Origin: Actinomycetes bacterium
Lineage (GTDB): Bacteria; Actinomycetota; Actinomycetes; Actinomycetales; Microbacteriaceae
Length of the DNA: 8,297 nt
NCBI GenBank assembly: GCA_030425055.1
Contig: JAUHVN010000110.1
Location: 1-8,297, forward strand
Direction of reading: 5' to 3'
Shown: piece by piece, positions 1 to 6,342 of the stretch
How the letters are laid out: every line of letters begins with the position of its first letter
How positions within the stretch are numbered: the first letter of the stretch is position 1
Program-made: the position numbers and the translations under genes
Notes under the pieces: model-generated
Told to the model about the DNA's origin: nothing
Database searches by the model: none
What the model saw: only the letters and a program-made list of their open reading frames with translations

Positions 1-1
1 C

Positions 2-397
2 CGCCTGATTGCCACGATCTTCGGCGCGGTCTACCTGCTGGTCGGCCTGCTCGGATTCGCCGTCACCGGCGGCGTCGGGTTCATCGCGACCGAGGGCGGG
101 CTGCTGCTCGGCATCTTCGCCGTGAACCCGCTGCACAACGTCGCGCACCTGCTGATCGGCGCCGTGCTGCTGATCGCCGGGCTCGCGAACGTCCGCGTCG
201 CCAAGACCGTGAACGTCGTCATCGGAGCCGCATACCTGCTGCTCGGCATCGTCGGCTTCTTCCTGGTCGGCACGCCCGCCAACATCCTGGCGCTGAACGT
301 GCCCGACCACTTCCTGCACCTGGCCAGCGCGCTGGTGCTGCTGGGCGTGGGCCTGGCTGCTGACCGCACCACGCGCGCCGACACCGCGCTGGCGTGA
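2..397 (+). CDS. DUF4383 domain membrane protein, 5' partial
   Basis: The frame is open from the left edge, so the true start lies outside the window; 131 C-terminal residues are visible. Hydrophobic stretches fall at about residues 5-22, 46-61, 74-91 and 105-120, indicating a small four-helix integral membrane protein. The signature 'NPLHNVAHLLIG' (residues 42-53) and the repeated 'YLLVGLLGF' / 'YLLLGIVGF' segments are what I know from DUF4383 proteins, which are common in actinobacteria and have no established function. The two halves resemble each other: residues 9-61 against 77-119, with NPLHNVAHL echoed by NVPDHFLHL. This suggests an old internal duplication. The next gene starts inside this stop codon region (GTGA overlap), so the two are probably translated together. 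Family assignment is fairly sure; the role is unknown. Confidence 0.85.
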   Translation, partial: RLIATIFGAVYLLVGLLGFAVTGGVGFIATEGGLLLGIFAVNPLHNVAHLLIGAVLLIAGLANVRVAKTVNVVIGAAYLLLGIVGFFLVGTPANILALNVPDHFLHLASALVLLGVGLAADRTTRADTALA

Positions 398-927
398 TTC
401 CCGTGCGTCGACCGGCAATGGGAGGGCTGCGGGGCCGTGCTCCGTGGTGGCCGGTGCCGACGGCATGGGGGGCTGGGTTGATCGCCGCGGCTCTGGGTGC
501 CGCCGCGATCACCCTCCCCGGCGCCGCCCCCGCTCTTCGAGGTGTGGGGGCGGCGCTCGTTCTCGTGGGGATCGCGGCGCTCGCCTGGGGCGTCGCGATC
601 CTCGCGCGCGGCCGGTTCGTCGCCGCGCGCTCGGCGATCGCCGGCTCGCTGATGGGGATGCTGGGGGTCGTCGCCCTGCTCGCCCTCAACCCTGCGCGCA
701 CCGGCCTCTACGCGGCCGCCGCGTGCATCGCCCTCCTGGTGGTGACCGCCCTCGGCGCCGCAACCGCAACTCGCCGCGGCGGCCGGGCGGTGAAGCCGCC
801 GATGTGGGGCTTGATCGGCGCTGCCGCCGTGATCGCCCTGGTCGCGACCCCCGCGTTGGGCTCGGCGCAGGATGCCGCGCTCGTGCGCGACGACGGCACC
901 GTCGTGGTCGTCCCCGACCACCACTGA
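394..927 (+). CDS. Unrecognised five-helix membrane protein
   Basis: A 177-residue protein that I do not recognise. It has an Arg-rich N-terminus (residues 5-16) and five hydrophobic segments at about 24-42, 50-70, 81-99, 104-121 and 136-155. A short hydrophilic tail ends in Asp-His-His. Ala and Gly dominate the helices. The chosen GTG start overlaps the stop of the DUF4383 gene by 4 bases and has no clear Shine-Dalgarno, which fits translational coupling; GTG at 403 or ATG at 418 are possible alternatives. Third codon positions are strongly G/C, supporting a real gene. By context it may work with, or simply be co-expressed with, the DUF4383 protein in the cytoplasmic membrane. The antisense frame is also open but lacks any domain signature. 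Confidence 0.75.
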   Translation: MIPVRRPAMGGLRGRAPWWPVPTAWGAGLIAAALGAAAITLPGAAPALRGVGAALVLVGIAALAWGVAILARGRFVAARSAIAGSLMGMLGVVALLALNPARTGLYAAAACIALLVVTALGAATATRRGGRAVKPPMWGLIGAAAVIALVATPALGSAQDAALVRDDGTVVVVPDHH

Positions 928-941
928 CCCGGGGCGGCCGG

Positions 942-1023
942 GCAGAACTCCACGGATCCGGCAGCACCCCAGCCCGCAGCGCCCTCAGCCGCCCCTGAAC
1001 CCGACGGATCCGTGGAGTTCTGC
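942..1023. repeat. 19-bp perfect inverted repeat between convergent genes
   Basis: The left arm 942-960 (GCAGAACTCCACGGATCCG) is the exact reverse complement of the right arm 1005-1023. They are separated by 44 bases that contain no obvious stem. The element fills the gap between two convergent genes: its arms begin 15 bases after the upstream + strand stop and end 9 bases before the - strand stop. It could act as a bidirectional transcription terminator without a T-tract, which is common in high-GC actinobacteria. It could also be a dispersed REP/MITE-like repeat. The long spacer is unusual for a classical terminator, so its function is unsettled; the repeat itself is certain. Confidence 0.9.
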
Positions 1024-1031
1024 ACGCGCCG

Positions 1032-1469
1032 CTACCGCGACGCGCCCTCCTCCCGCCACGGGCCCGCACTCCACAGCGCCCATGCGATGAAGACGGGCTG
1101 CAGGAAGAGCCGGATGAACCGGGCGCGGTCGGTGCGCAGCATCGGGGCCGACCGGCCCGTGCGCCATTGATGCACGTTGCCGGGGAAGACCACGACGAAG
1201 AACGCCGCCGTCGCCGCTCCGACAGTCCGTCGATCACGCGGAAGAACGACGAGCGCTCCCCCGAGCAGGATCTCGACGACGCCGGATGCCACCACGATGG
1301 CGTCCTTGTCGAGTCCGGTCGCCCGCGGCGCCCAGTCGGGCACGGCGATCCGGAACCCGCGCCGCGCCCAGAACAGGTGCGAGAGCCCCATGAAGACGAG
1401 CCCGGCGGCGAGTAGCATCCGGCTGCCGATGCGGAAGACCTGCACGAGTGACGGCCGGGCTGACATCAC
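1032..1469 (-). CDS. DoxX-like small membrane protein
   Basis: This 145-residue protein has four hydrophobic segments, at about residues 16-32, 57-76, 84-99 and 117-134. Family-like motifs are 'GLSHLFWARRGF' plus 'VPDWAP' after helix 1, 'FPGNVHQW' (95-102), and 'RLFLQPVFIAWALW' at the last helix. These are typical of the DoxX/DoxX-like superfamily of small membrane proteins. Some members are linked to redox or thiosulfate chemistry, but most actinobacterial copies are uncharacterised. The start is GTG at 1469 or the adjacent ATG at 1466. No Shine-Dalgarno is seen, but the ATG lies 6 bases after GAGACT, a near -10 box, so a leaderless start at 1466 is possible. The gene lies 36 bases downstream of the pyruvyl transferase on the same strand and may share its transcript. 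The stop is next to the 942-1023 inverted repeat. Confidence 0.85.
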   Translation of the reverse strand: MMSARPSLVQVFRIGSRMLLAAGLVFMGLSHLFWARRGFRIAVPDWAPRATGLDKDAIVVASGVVEILLGGALVVLPRDRRTVGAATAAFFVVVFPGNVHQWRTGRSAPMLRTDRARFIRLFLQPVFIAWALWSAGPWREEGASR

Positions 1470-1505
1470 GTCAGTCTCGCACGCGGAATCCGCCGCGCCA
1501 TCGGG

Positions 1506-2681
1506 TCAAGGGCCGAGCGCGTCGGCGACCGCATCCCACCACTCCCGCGCCCGGTCTCGCAGGCGCGGCAGCCGGTCGGCCGCGCGCGCTGCGATCACCC
1601 CACCTTGATCCATGACCCGGTCGACCGCCGAAGGCGGCAGGTCGTCGAGGTCGAGAACGCCGCCCTGGCCCCAGTGCGCGAGCGCGCCGCTCAGCTTGAT
1701 CCGCGTGTAGTCGTCGGCCGAGAGCGCCACGATCGGTACGCCCGCCGGCGCGGCGAAGACGGCCGGGTGGTAGCGACCGGTGATGAGCAGTCGCGCTCCC
1801 CGCGCCAACGCTGCGGCGCCTCGCGGGTCGCCGGTCGGCGCCACCTCGCTCGGCTCGGTCATGCGCGCCCGGATGCGCTCATGCAGGGCCGCGTCGCCGG
1901 CGGGCGCGTCCGCGCGGTCGAACGGCCCGAAGTGGGCGTGGAAGACGACCGGGCCGACCGTGCGGGCCGCATGATCGGCCAGCGACGCGATCCGCCGTTC
2001 GACCTCATCGGCCGGGCGGCCGTCGAACCAGCCCGACAGACTCACGATGACCGTGTCGGAGGCATCCGCCGCTCCCGCGACCCCCGACCAGCCGAGGAAC
2101 GATGCGTCGTCGACACCCTCGATGACGGATGCTCCCCACGACCGCGCCAGCCCACCCGACACCGGCTCGCGCACGCCGGTGAGCGCCGCGGCCCACACCA
2201 TCGTCGCCACACGCTCGGCATCACCATCGGCCAGGTCGGGTCCGAACGTCTGCCCCGAGACGACGACCGGGATGCCGCGGGCGCGCGCCATCGCCGCGAG
2301 CGCGGTGCGTTCGTAGACGTGCACCGGCCAGCGCGAGGCGAGGTTGCCGCCGCCCGCGTTGAGCAGCCCGCTCGCGTCGTCGAACACCTCGAGCACGTCG
2401 CCCGCGGGGTCGTCGGGCTCGAGCCGCACCCGCCCGGTCGCCGCCGCGACCAGCAGGTCGGCCCGCGCAGCCGCCTCGGCCCGCGAGAGGCCCGCGAAGC
2501 CCAGCCGGCCGACCATCGGCATCCCGTATCGCGCTGACGACTCCGTGGGTTCGGCCGAGATGCCGGTCATCGACAGCCCCCGCTCGGCGAGCTCGTCGCG
2601 GGCTGCTTCGAACATCGCCTCGTCGCCGATGTGCATCATGCCCGACACCAGGCCGATGTCGCCGATGGCCAGCACTGTCAT
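1506..2681 (-). CDS. Polysaccharide pyruvyl transferase family protein
   Basis: A 391-residue protein matching the polysaccharide pyruvyl transferase (CsaB/WcaK-like) family. Those enzymes move pyruvate from phosphoenolpyruvate onto a sugar as a ketal. Visible signatures are the N-terminal 'MMHIGDEAMFEAA' (15-27, the family's N-x-GDEA region), 'NAGGGNLAS' (108-116), 'VSGQTFGP' (141-148), 'GVREPVS' (169-175), and the C-terminal 'TGRYHPAVFAAPAGVPIVAL' (301-320). The last holds the conserved Arg-x-His (R303, H305) and is followed by K329. There is no signal peptide or membrane helix, so it is cytoplasmic. ATG at 2681 was chosen because the family begins directly with a Rossmann-like strand (MTVLAIGDIG) and a G-rich GGACGGGGA lies just upstream. 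The frame stays open to 2741, but that extension is basic and low-complexity. It is divergent from the glycosyltransferase operon, suggesting a common glycan. The acceptor sugar cannot be read from sequence. Confidence 0.87.
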   Translation of the reverse strand: MTVLAIGDIGLVSGMMHIGDEAMFEAARDELAERGLSMTGISAEPTESSARYGMPMVGRLGFAGLSRAEAAARADLLVAAATGRVRLEPDDPAGDVLEVFDDASGLLNAGGGNLASRWPVHVYERTALAAMARARGIPVVVSGQTFGPDLADGDAERVATMVWAAALTGVREPVSGGLARSWGASVIEGVDDASFLGWSGVAGAADASDTVIVSLSGWFDGRPADEVERRIASLADHAARTVGPVVFHAHFGPFDRADAPAGDAALHERIRARMTEPSEVAPTGDPRGAAALARGARLLITGRYHPAVFAAPAGVPIVALSADDYTRIKLSGALAHWGQGGVLDLDDLPPSAVDRVMDQGGVIAARAADRLPRLRDRAREWWDAVADALGP

Positions 2682-2766
2682 TCCCCGTCCGTTCCGGCAT
2701 CCGTCGCTGCGGGATGCCCGCTCTCGCGCGCCGCGCCCCACAAGCCAGGACCATCGGTCGCCCTCT

Positions 2767-2772
2767 TGTCAA
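2767..2772 (-). promoter_or_regulatory. Possible -35 box for the pyruvyl transferase gene
   Basis: Read on the - strand this is a perfect TTGACA. The region 16-19 bases downstream has no clear TANNNT hexamer, so the promoter assignment is tentative. The hexamer is part of the CTTGTCAAG palindrome and might instead be an operator half. Confidence 0.25.
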
Positions 2773-2800
2773 GCCATGACCGAACCCGATCCCCGCCGCT

Positions 2801-2806
2801 TACGCT
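2801..2806 (+). promoter_or_regulatory. Possible -10 box for the HEAT-GT4/GT1 operon
   Basis: TACGCT fits the actinobacterial -10 consensus TANNNT. It would place the transcription start near 2813, giving a leader of about 30 bases. No good -35 is seen at 17-18 bases; TGACCG at 2777-2782 is a weak candidate. Confidence 0.3.
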
Positions 2807-2842
2807 CACTGCAGCGCGGGACCGCTCCGCGCGGAGACAGAG

Positions 2843-5011
2843 GTGCACATGGGCGTCCAGACGGCGATGGACGAGGTGCTCGGCGCACCCACGATCGTGC
2901 AGGCTCTGCGCGCCGCCGACGATGTGGCGTTCGAGGCCGGGCGCGACGCGGGCGTGCGCACGCTGCGGGTGCTGTCGACCGCTCTCGCGGGCGCCGACGA
3001 CATCGCCGCGATCGCCTCGGTGCACGCGCTCGCCGAGATGCACGACGAAGAGGCGTTGCGCACCCTGGTCGCTCTGCTGTCGGACCGCCGCCCGTTCATC
3101 CGCGAGCACGCCGCGTGGGCGCTGGCGCAGAGCCTTCCCCGACCGGATGCCGTCGCCCGGCTGATCGCCATGGTGGCGGCGGGCGGGTTCACCGGCATGC
3201 TCGCCCAGCACACGATCGAGAAGTGGTCGGTCGCCGCGGGAGAGACGCTCGCCGTGTCGCTCGAGTCGACGCTGCTGACGGTGACGGATGCGCGAGCCCG
3301 CGCCGCCGTCATCGAGACGCTGGGTCTCGTGCACCACCCGATCGCCACGCGGCTGCTACGCGGCTTCGCGGTGGACGAGAACGAGCCTGATGCCGCACGC
3401 GAGGCCGCCGTCGCCGCTCTCGGCCAGCGGCGGGGCGAGGCTGCGGTGGCGGACGACCTCGAGGCGCTCGTCACGGGCGAGCGGCGACTCGCGAAGGTCG
3501 CCCGGCTCGCGCTGCTCGACCTCGACCCCGTTCCCCCGGCACACGGTCGGGCGGACGGCCTCACCGTCGCGCAGCTCTTCCTGCACGCCGACATCGACCG
3601 GTCGCTGTCAGCCGCCGGCGCCGGAGACAACGGCGGCATCGCGACGCTGCTCGTACGGCTCGGCGACGCTTTGACGACGGATATCTCGGGCGCGGTCTCG
3701 CGGGTGCTCACGCTCTCGCGGGGGTCGCTCGACCAGAGTGCAGAGGACCTGCTCCAGCTGGCGGGAACCACGGGCGGTCACGTCTACGCCCACGTGCCGC
3801 TCGCCGCGGAGCCGGTGTCGTCGGCAGCCGCGTGGCCGTTCCGTGTGGCGGCGCGTCGCGGCATCCGTCGCGCCCTTCGCGCCGCGGGCGGCGCCGACGT
3901 GCTGCACCTGCGCATGGCCGATGTCGGAAGCCTCGCGGCGGCCGATGTCGCTCGCGAGCTCGGCATTCCGACCGTCTTCACCGTCGCGCCCGACCCCCAC
4001 AGCGTGATCCAGTCCCTGCAGGATGCCGGAAGCCTGACCCGCGAGGGGTTCGGCGAGACCGATCTGCGCGAGCACTTCTGGTTCCGCGCGCGGCTGGTGC
4101 AGACGCTCGCCGCGTCGGCGTCGCACAGCGTGCTGTTCCCGCGGCCGAACCTCGCCCGCGACATGCGCGAGCTCGTCGGCATCGACATCGACAGCCACAG
4201 CGAGCGCCACACCGCGGTGGCCGAGGGCGTCGACCTCGCCGTCATCGATCGGGCCGTCGCCGACGCGCGATCCGCGGCCACCGCGACCGACGGTGCCGAC
4301 CGGAGCGACCCCGCCTTCGCGGCCCTCGCCGCACACCTCGAGGCGCTCGCGCCCGAGCGGCGCGGACTGCCCCTGCTGGTCACCGTCGGCCGGATGCACC
4401 GCGTGAAGGGCATGGCGACCCTCGTCGACGCGTGGACGCGCTCGCCGCTGAGCGAGCGGGCGAACCTGCTGATCGTCGGCGGCGACCTCGCCGCCCCGTC
4501 GCGCGACGAGCGTCTGCAGCTCGATCTGATCGAGGGAGTCGTGCCCTCGCCCGAACGCGCTCGCCGCGGACTCATCGTCGCCGGCCACCAGCCGAACGAT
4601 GTCGCGGCGCGCTGGATCGCGGCGGCACGCTTCGGCCTGCCAGGGCGGGCCGCGCCCGGCGGCGTGTACGTCTGCGCGAGCATCAAAGAGGAGTTCGGCC
4701 TGGCCGTGCTCGAGGCGATGGCGACCGGCCTCGTCGTCGTCACTCCCGACGGAGGAGGCCCCGCCACGTACGTCGACCACGGCGACACCGGCTTCCTCAC
4801 GGCCACGTGGGACCGCGAGCGGCTGGCCGACGCGATCGGAGCGGCGCTCGACCGTGCCGCCGCCGGCGACGAAGCCCTGGCCGAAAGGGCGCGCGAGGTG
4901 GTGGCGTCCCGCTTCACCATTCAGGCGATGGCCGAGACGCTCGCGCCGATCTACGGCTCGGTCGTCGCGCAGGAGGCCGAGTTCGTCGAGGCCACGAGGA
5001 TCGCCGCATGA
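2843..5011 (+). CDS. HEAT-repeat / GT4 glycosyltransferase fusion
   Basis: A 722-residue two-part cytoplasmic protein. Residues ~50-225 form an Ala/Leu-rich all-helical array with HEAT-like units, such as 'AIASVHALAEMHDEEALRTL' and 'PFIREHAAWALAQSL'. Residues ~240-708 form a GT-B glycosyltransferase of the GT4/sucrose-phosphate-synthase-like type. Its N-lobe has a Gly-rich acceptor loop 'GDNGGIATLLVRLGDAL' (261-277). Its C-lobe has 'EGVD' (461-464), the donor-binding 'VGRMHRVKGM' (R517, K522), and the E-x7-E motif 'EEFGLAVLE' (E616, E624) followed by 'PDGGGP' (635-640). It should transfer a sugar from a nucleotide donor with retention of configuration; the sugars are unknown. The start is GTG 2843 (GGAG at 2833-2836, spacing 6) or ATG 2849 (AGAGG at 2839-2843, spacing 5). 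It overlaps the next gene by ATGA. The HEAT fusion is unusual for GT4 enzymes; it may serve docking or regulation. Confidence 0.88.
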   Translation: MHMGVQTAMDEVLGAPTIVQALRAADDVAFEAGRDAGVRTLRVLSTALAGADDIAAIASVHALAEMHDEEALRTLVALLSDRRPFIREHAAWALAQSLPRPDAVARLIAMVAAGGFTGMLAQHTIEKWSVAAGETLAVSLESTLLTVTDARARAAVIETLGLVHHPIATRLLRGFAVDENEPDAAREAAVAALGQRRGEAAVADDLEALVTGERRLAKVARLALLDLDPVPPAHGRADGLTVAQLFLHADIDRSLSAAGAGDNGGIATLLVRLGDALTTDISGAVSRVLTLSRGSLDQSAEDLLQLAGTTGGHVYAHVPLAAEPVSSAAAWPFRVAARRGIRRALRAAGGADVLHLRMADVGSLAAADVARELGIPTVFTVAPDPHSVIQSLQDAGSLTREGFGETDLREHFWFRARLVQTLAASASHSVLFPRPNLARDMRELVGIDIDSHSERHTAVAEGVDLAVIDRAVADARSAATATDGADRSDPAFAALAAHLEALAPERRGLPLLVTVGRMHRVKGMATLVDAWTRSPLSERANLLIVGGDLAAPSRDERLQLDLIEGVVPSPERARRGLIVAGHQPNDVAARWIAAARFGLPGRAAPGGVYVCASIKEEFGLAVLEAMATGLVVVTPDGGGPATYVDHGDTGFLTATWDRERLADAIGAALDRAAAGDEALAERAREVVASRFTIQAMAETLAPIYGSVVAQEAEFVEATRIAA

Positions 5012-6342
5012 CACTGCTCGTCATCAGTCCCGACTACGCGTCGCACCTGCTGCCGCTGGCGACCCTCGCCACGGCGTGGCGTGATGCGGGTGAGCGCGTC
5101 GTGGTCGCGACGGGCCCGGCGACCGCCCCGATCGTGACGGGCTTCGGGTTCGAGCGCGTCGACCTGCCGCTCGGCCGCGGTGCGAACGCCGGCGTGATGC
5201 GCACCAAGGAGCAGGATGCCGCCGAGGCGGCGTCGCTCGACCGGTTCTTCGCCGCCACGCGCGAAAGCATGGTCCCGACGCTCGCGTACCAGGCTCGCGA
5301 GCGGCTCACCGATCTGATGTGGCAGCCGGTCGACCGCGCACGCGCCGCGCTCGAAGTCGTCGATCGGGTCGCACCCGACGCGATCCTCGTCGACCATCTC
5401 GCCTTCAGCGCCCGCCTCGCCCTGCACACCGCCGGGATCGACTACGGCGACGTCGTGCTCGGGCATCCGTCAGCGCTTCCGGTCGCCGGCGAGGTCTACG
5501 GCTATCCGCCGGCGTGGCCGCGCGCGTTCGATCCGCGCCCGGATGAGCTCGCCGACCTGCACCGGCTGTGCCTCGACGTGTCGGAGGCGTTCGCGACGCA
5601 GTGGAACTCCGCCGCCCGCGCGCTCGACCCGGCGGTCATCGACGTCGACGACGCCTTCGCCGTGCACGGCGAACCCGTGCTGTACAACTATCCGCGGCTG
5701 CTCGCCGCAGGAGACGGGCGCGTGCTGCCGCCCCACGTGCTGCTCGGATCGACCCAGCGCGACGAGCCGGCCGACGCCGACGTCGAGGCCTTCCTGCGCG
5801 AGGAGACGCCCTTCGTGTACGTGAGCTTCGGCAGCTTCCTGTCGGTGCGCGGCGACGTGCTGGCGCGCGTCGTCACGGCCATCCGGCGAACGGGGGCACG
5901 TGCGGCGATCGCGACCGGCTCGACCCCTGCCGCCGAACTCGGCGACGTGCCGGAGGGATGGCTGGTTCGCGAGTTCCTGCCGCAGGTGCGGCTGCTCTCG
6001 CGGGCCACCGTTGCGGTCACCCACGGCGGCAACAACTCGGTCACCGAGGCGGTCGGCCAGGGGGTGCCGATGCTCGTGCTGCCGTTCTCGACCGACCAGT
6101 TCGCCGGAGCGGCCGCGATCGAGCGCGTCGGCGCCGGCATCGCGCTCGCGCCGAACACGGCCTCGAGCGCCGAGATCGAAGAGGCCGTAGTGGCGCTCGC
6201 CGACCCCGGCTGGCCGGGGCGCACCGCGCTGGAAATCGAGGCCGCGGCGCAGATCGAGCGGCCCGGACCGGTGCTCGCCTACGCGACGCTCTCCTCGAGC
6301 CCGACCGGCGTCGTCGAGGCGGAGGCGATCCCGACGAGCTGA
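5008..6342 (+). CDS. GT1-type (UGT/MGT-like) glycosyltransferase
   Basis: A 444-residue GT-B fold glycosyltransferase. The N-lobe starts 'LLVISPDYASHLLPLATLA', where H13 sits at the position of the catalytic His of UGT/MGT enzymes. The C-lobe shows 'YVSFGSF' (271-277), 'FLPQVRLLS' (323-331) and the donor-site block 'THGGNNSVTEAVGQGVPMLV' (338-357), followed by 'DQFAGAA' (363-369). These mark GT1 enzymes, typically inverting and UDP- or dTDP-sugar dependent, which modify lipids or small molecules. There is no signal peptide or clear membrane anchor. ATG 5008 overlaps the preceding stop (ATGA), indicating tight coupling and probably stoichiometric expression with the HEAT-GT4 protein. The frame is open further upstream, but that part is only the antiphase of the GT4 gene. 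The last 64 bases overlap the convergent GT-A gene. The specific sugar and acceptor are unknown. Confidence 0.88.
   Translation: MTLLVISPDYASHLLPLATLATAWRDAGERVVVATGPATAPIVTGFGFERVDLPLGRGANAGVMRTKEQDAAEAASLDRFFAATRESMVPTLAYQARERLTDLMWQPVDRARAALEVVDRVAPDAILVDHLAFSARLALHTAGIDYGDVVLGHPSALPVAGEVYGYPPAWPRAFDPRPDELADLHRLCLDVSEAFATQWNSAARALDPAVIDVDDAFAVHGEPVLYNYPRLLAAGDGRVLPPHVLLGSTQRDEPADADVEAFLREETPFVYVSFGSFLSVRGDVLARVVTAIRRTGARAAIATGSTPAAELGDVPEGWLVREFLPQVRLLSRATVAVTHGGNNSVTEAVGQGVPMLVLPFSTDQFAGAAAIERVGAGIALAPNTASSAEIEEAVVALADPGWPGRTALEIEAAAQIERPGPVLAYATLSSSPTGVVEAEAIPTS

Larger units (their letters stand above)
2682..2842. promoter_or_regulatory. Divergent control region of pyruvyl transferase and HEAT-GT4 genes
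   Basis: The 161 bases between two divergent genes contain no convincing ORF. They contain a GGCATCC/GGATGCC inverted repeat (2696-2702 with 2712-2718). They also hold an imperfect direct repeat CAAGCCAGGACC (2741-2752) and CAAGCCATGACC (2770-2781), 11 of 12 identical and 29 bases apart. The palindrome CTTGTCAAG (2765-2773) supplies a perfect TTGACA on the - strand and TTGTCA on the + strand. Two overlapping GC-rich stems lie just before the + strand gene. Which elements are functional is inference. A regulator binding the repeats could coordinate both transcripts. Confidence 0.5.

Noticed and set aside
31..924. - strand open frame (297 codons) under the two small membrane proteins
   Set aside because: Low-complexity Arg/Gly/Ala/Ser sequence without motifs; the + strand frames encode coherent membrane helices and a DUF4383 signature.
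1605..2537. + strand open frame (310 codons) opposite the pyruvyl transferase
   Set aside because: Composition is that of an antisense frame (Arg, His, Asp rich), and the - strand protein has clear family motifs.
3832..5007. Upstream extension of the GT1 frame
   Set aside because: The GT1 fold begins at ATG 5008 with a Rossmann strand and ATGA coupling; the extension is only the off-frame reading of the GT4 gene.
3608..5014. Long - strand open frame (468 codons) opposite the HEAT-GT4 gene
   Set aside because: It is the antisense shadow of a GC-rich gene: Arg/Gly/His-rich, no domain signature, while the + strand frame has a complete glycosyltransferase.
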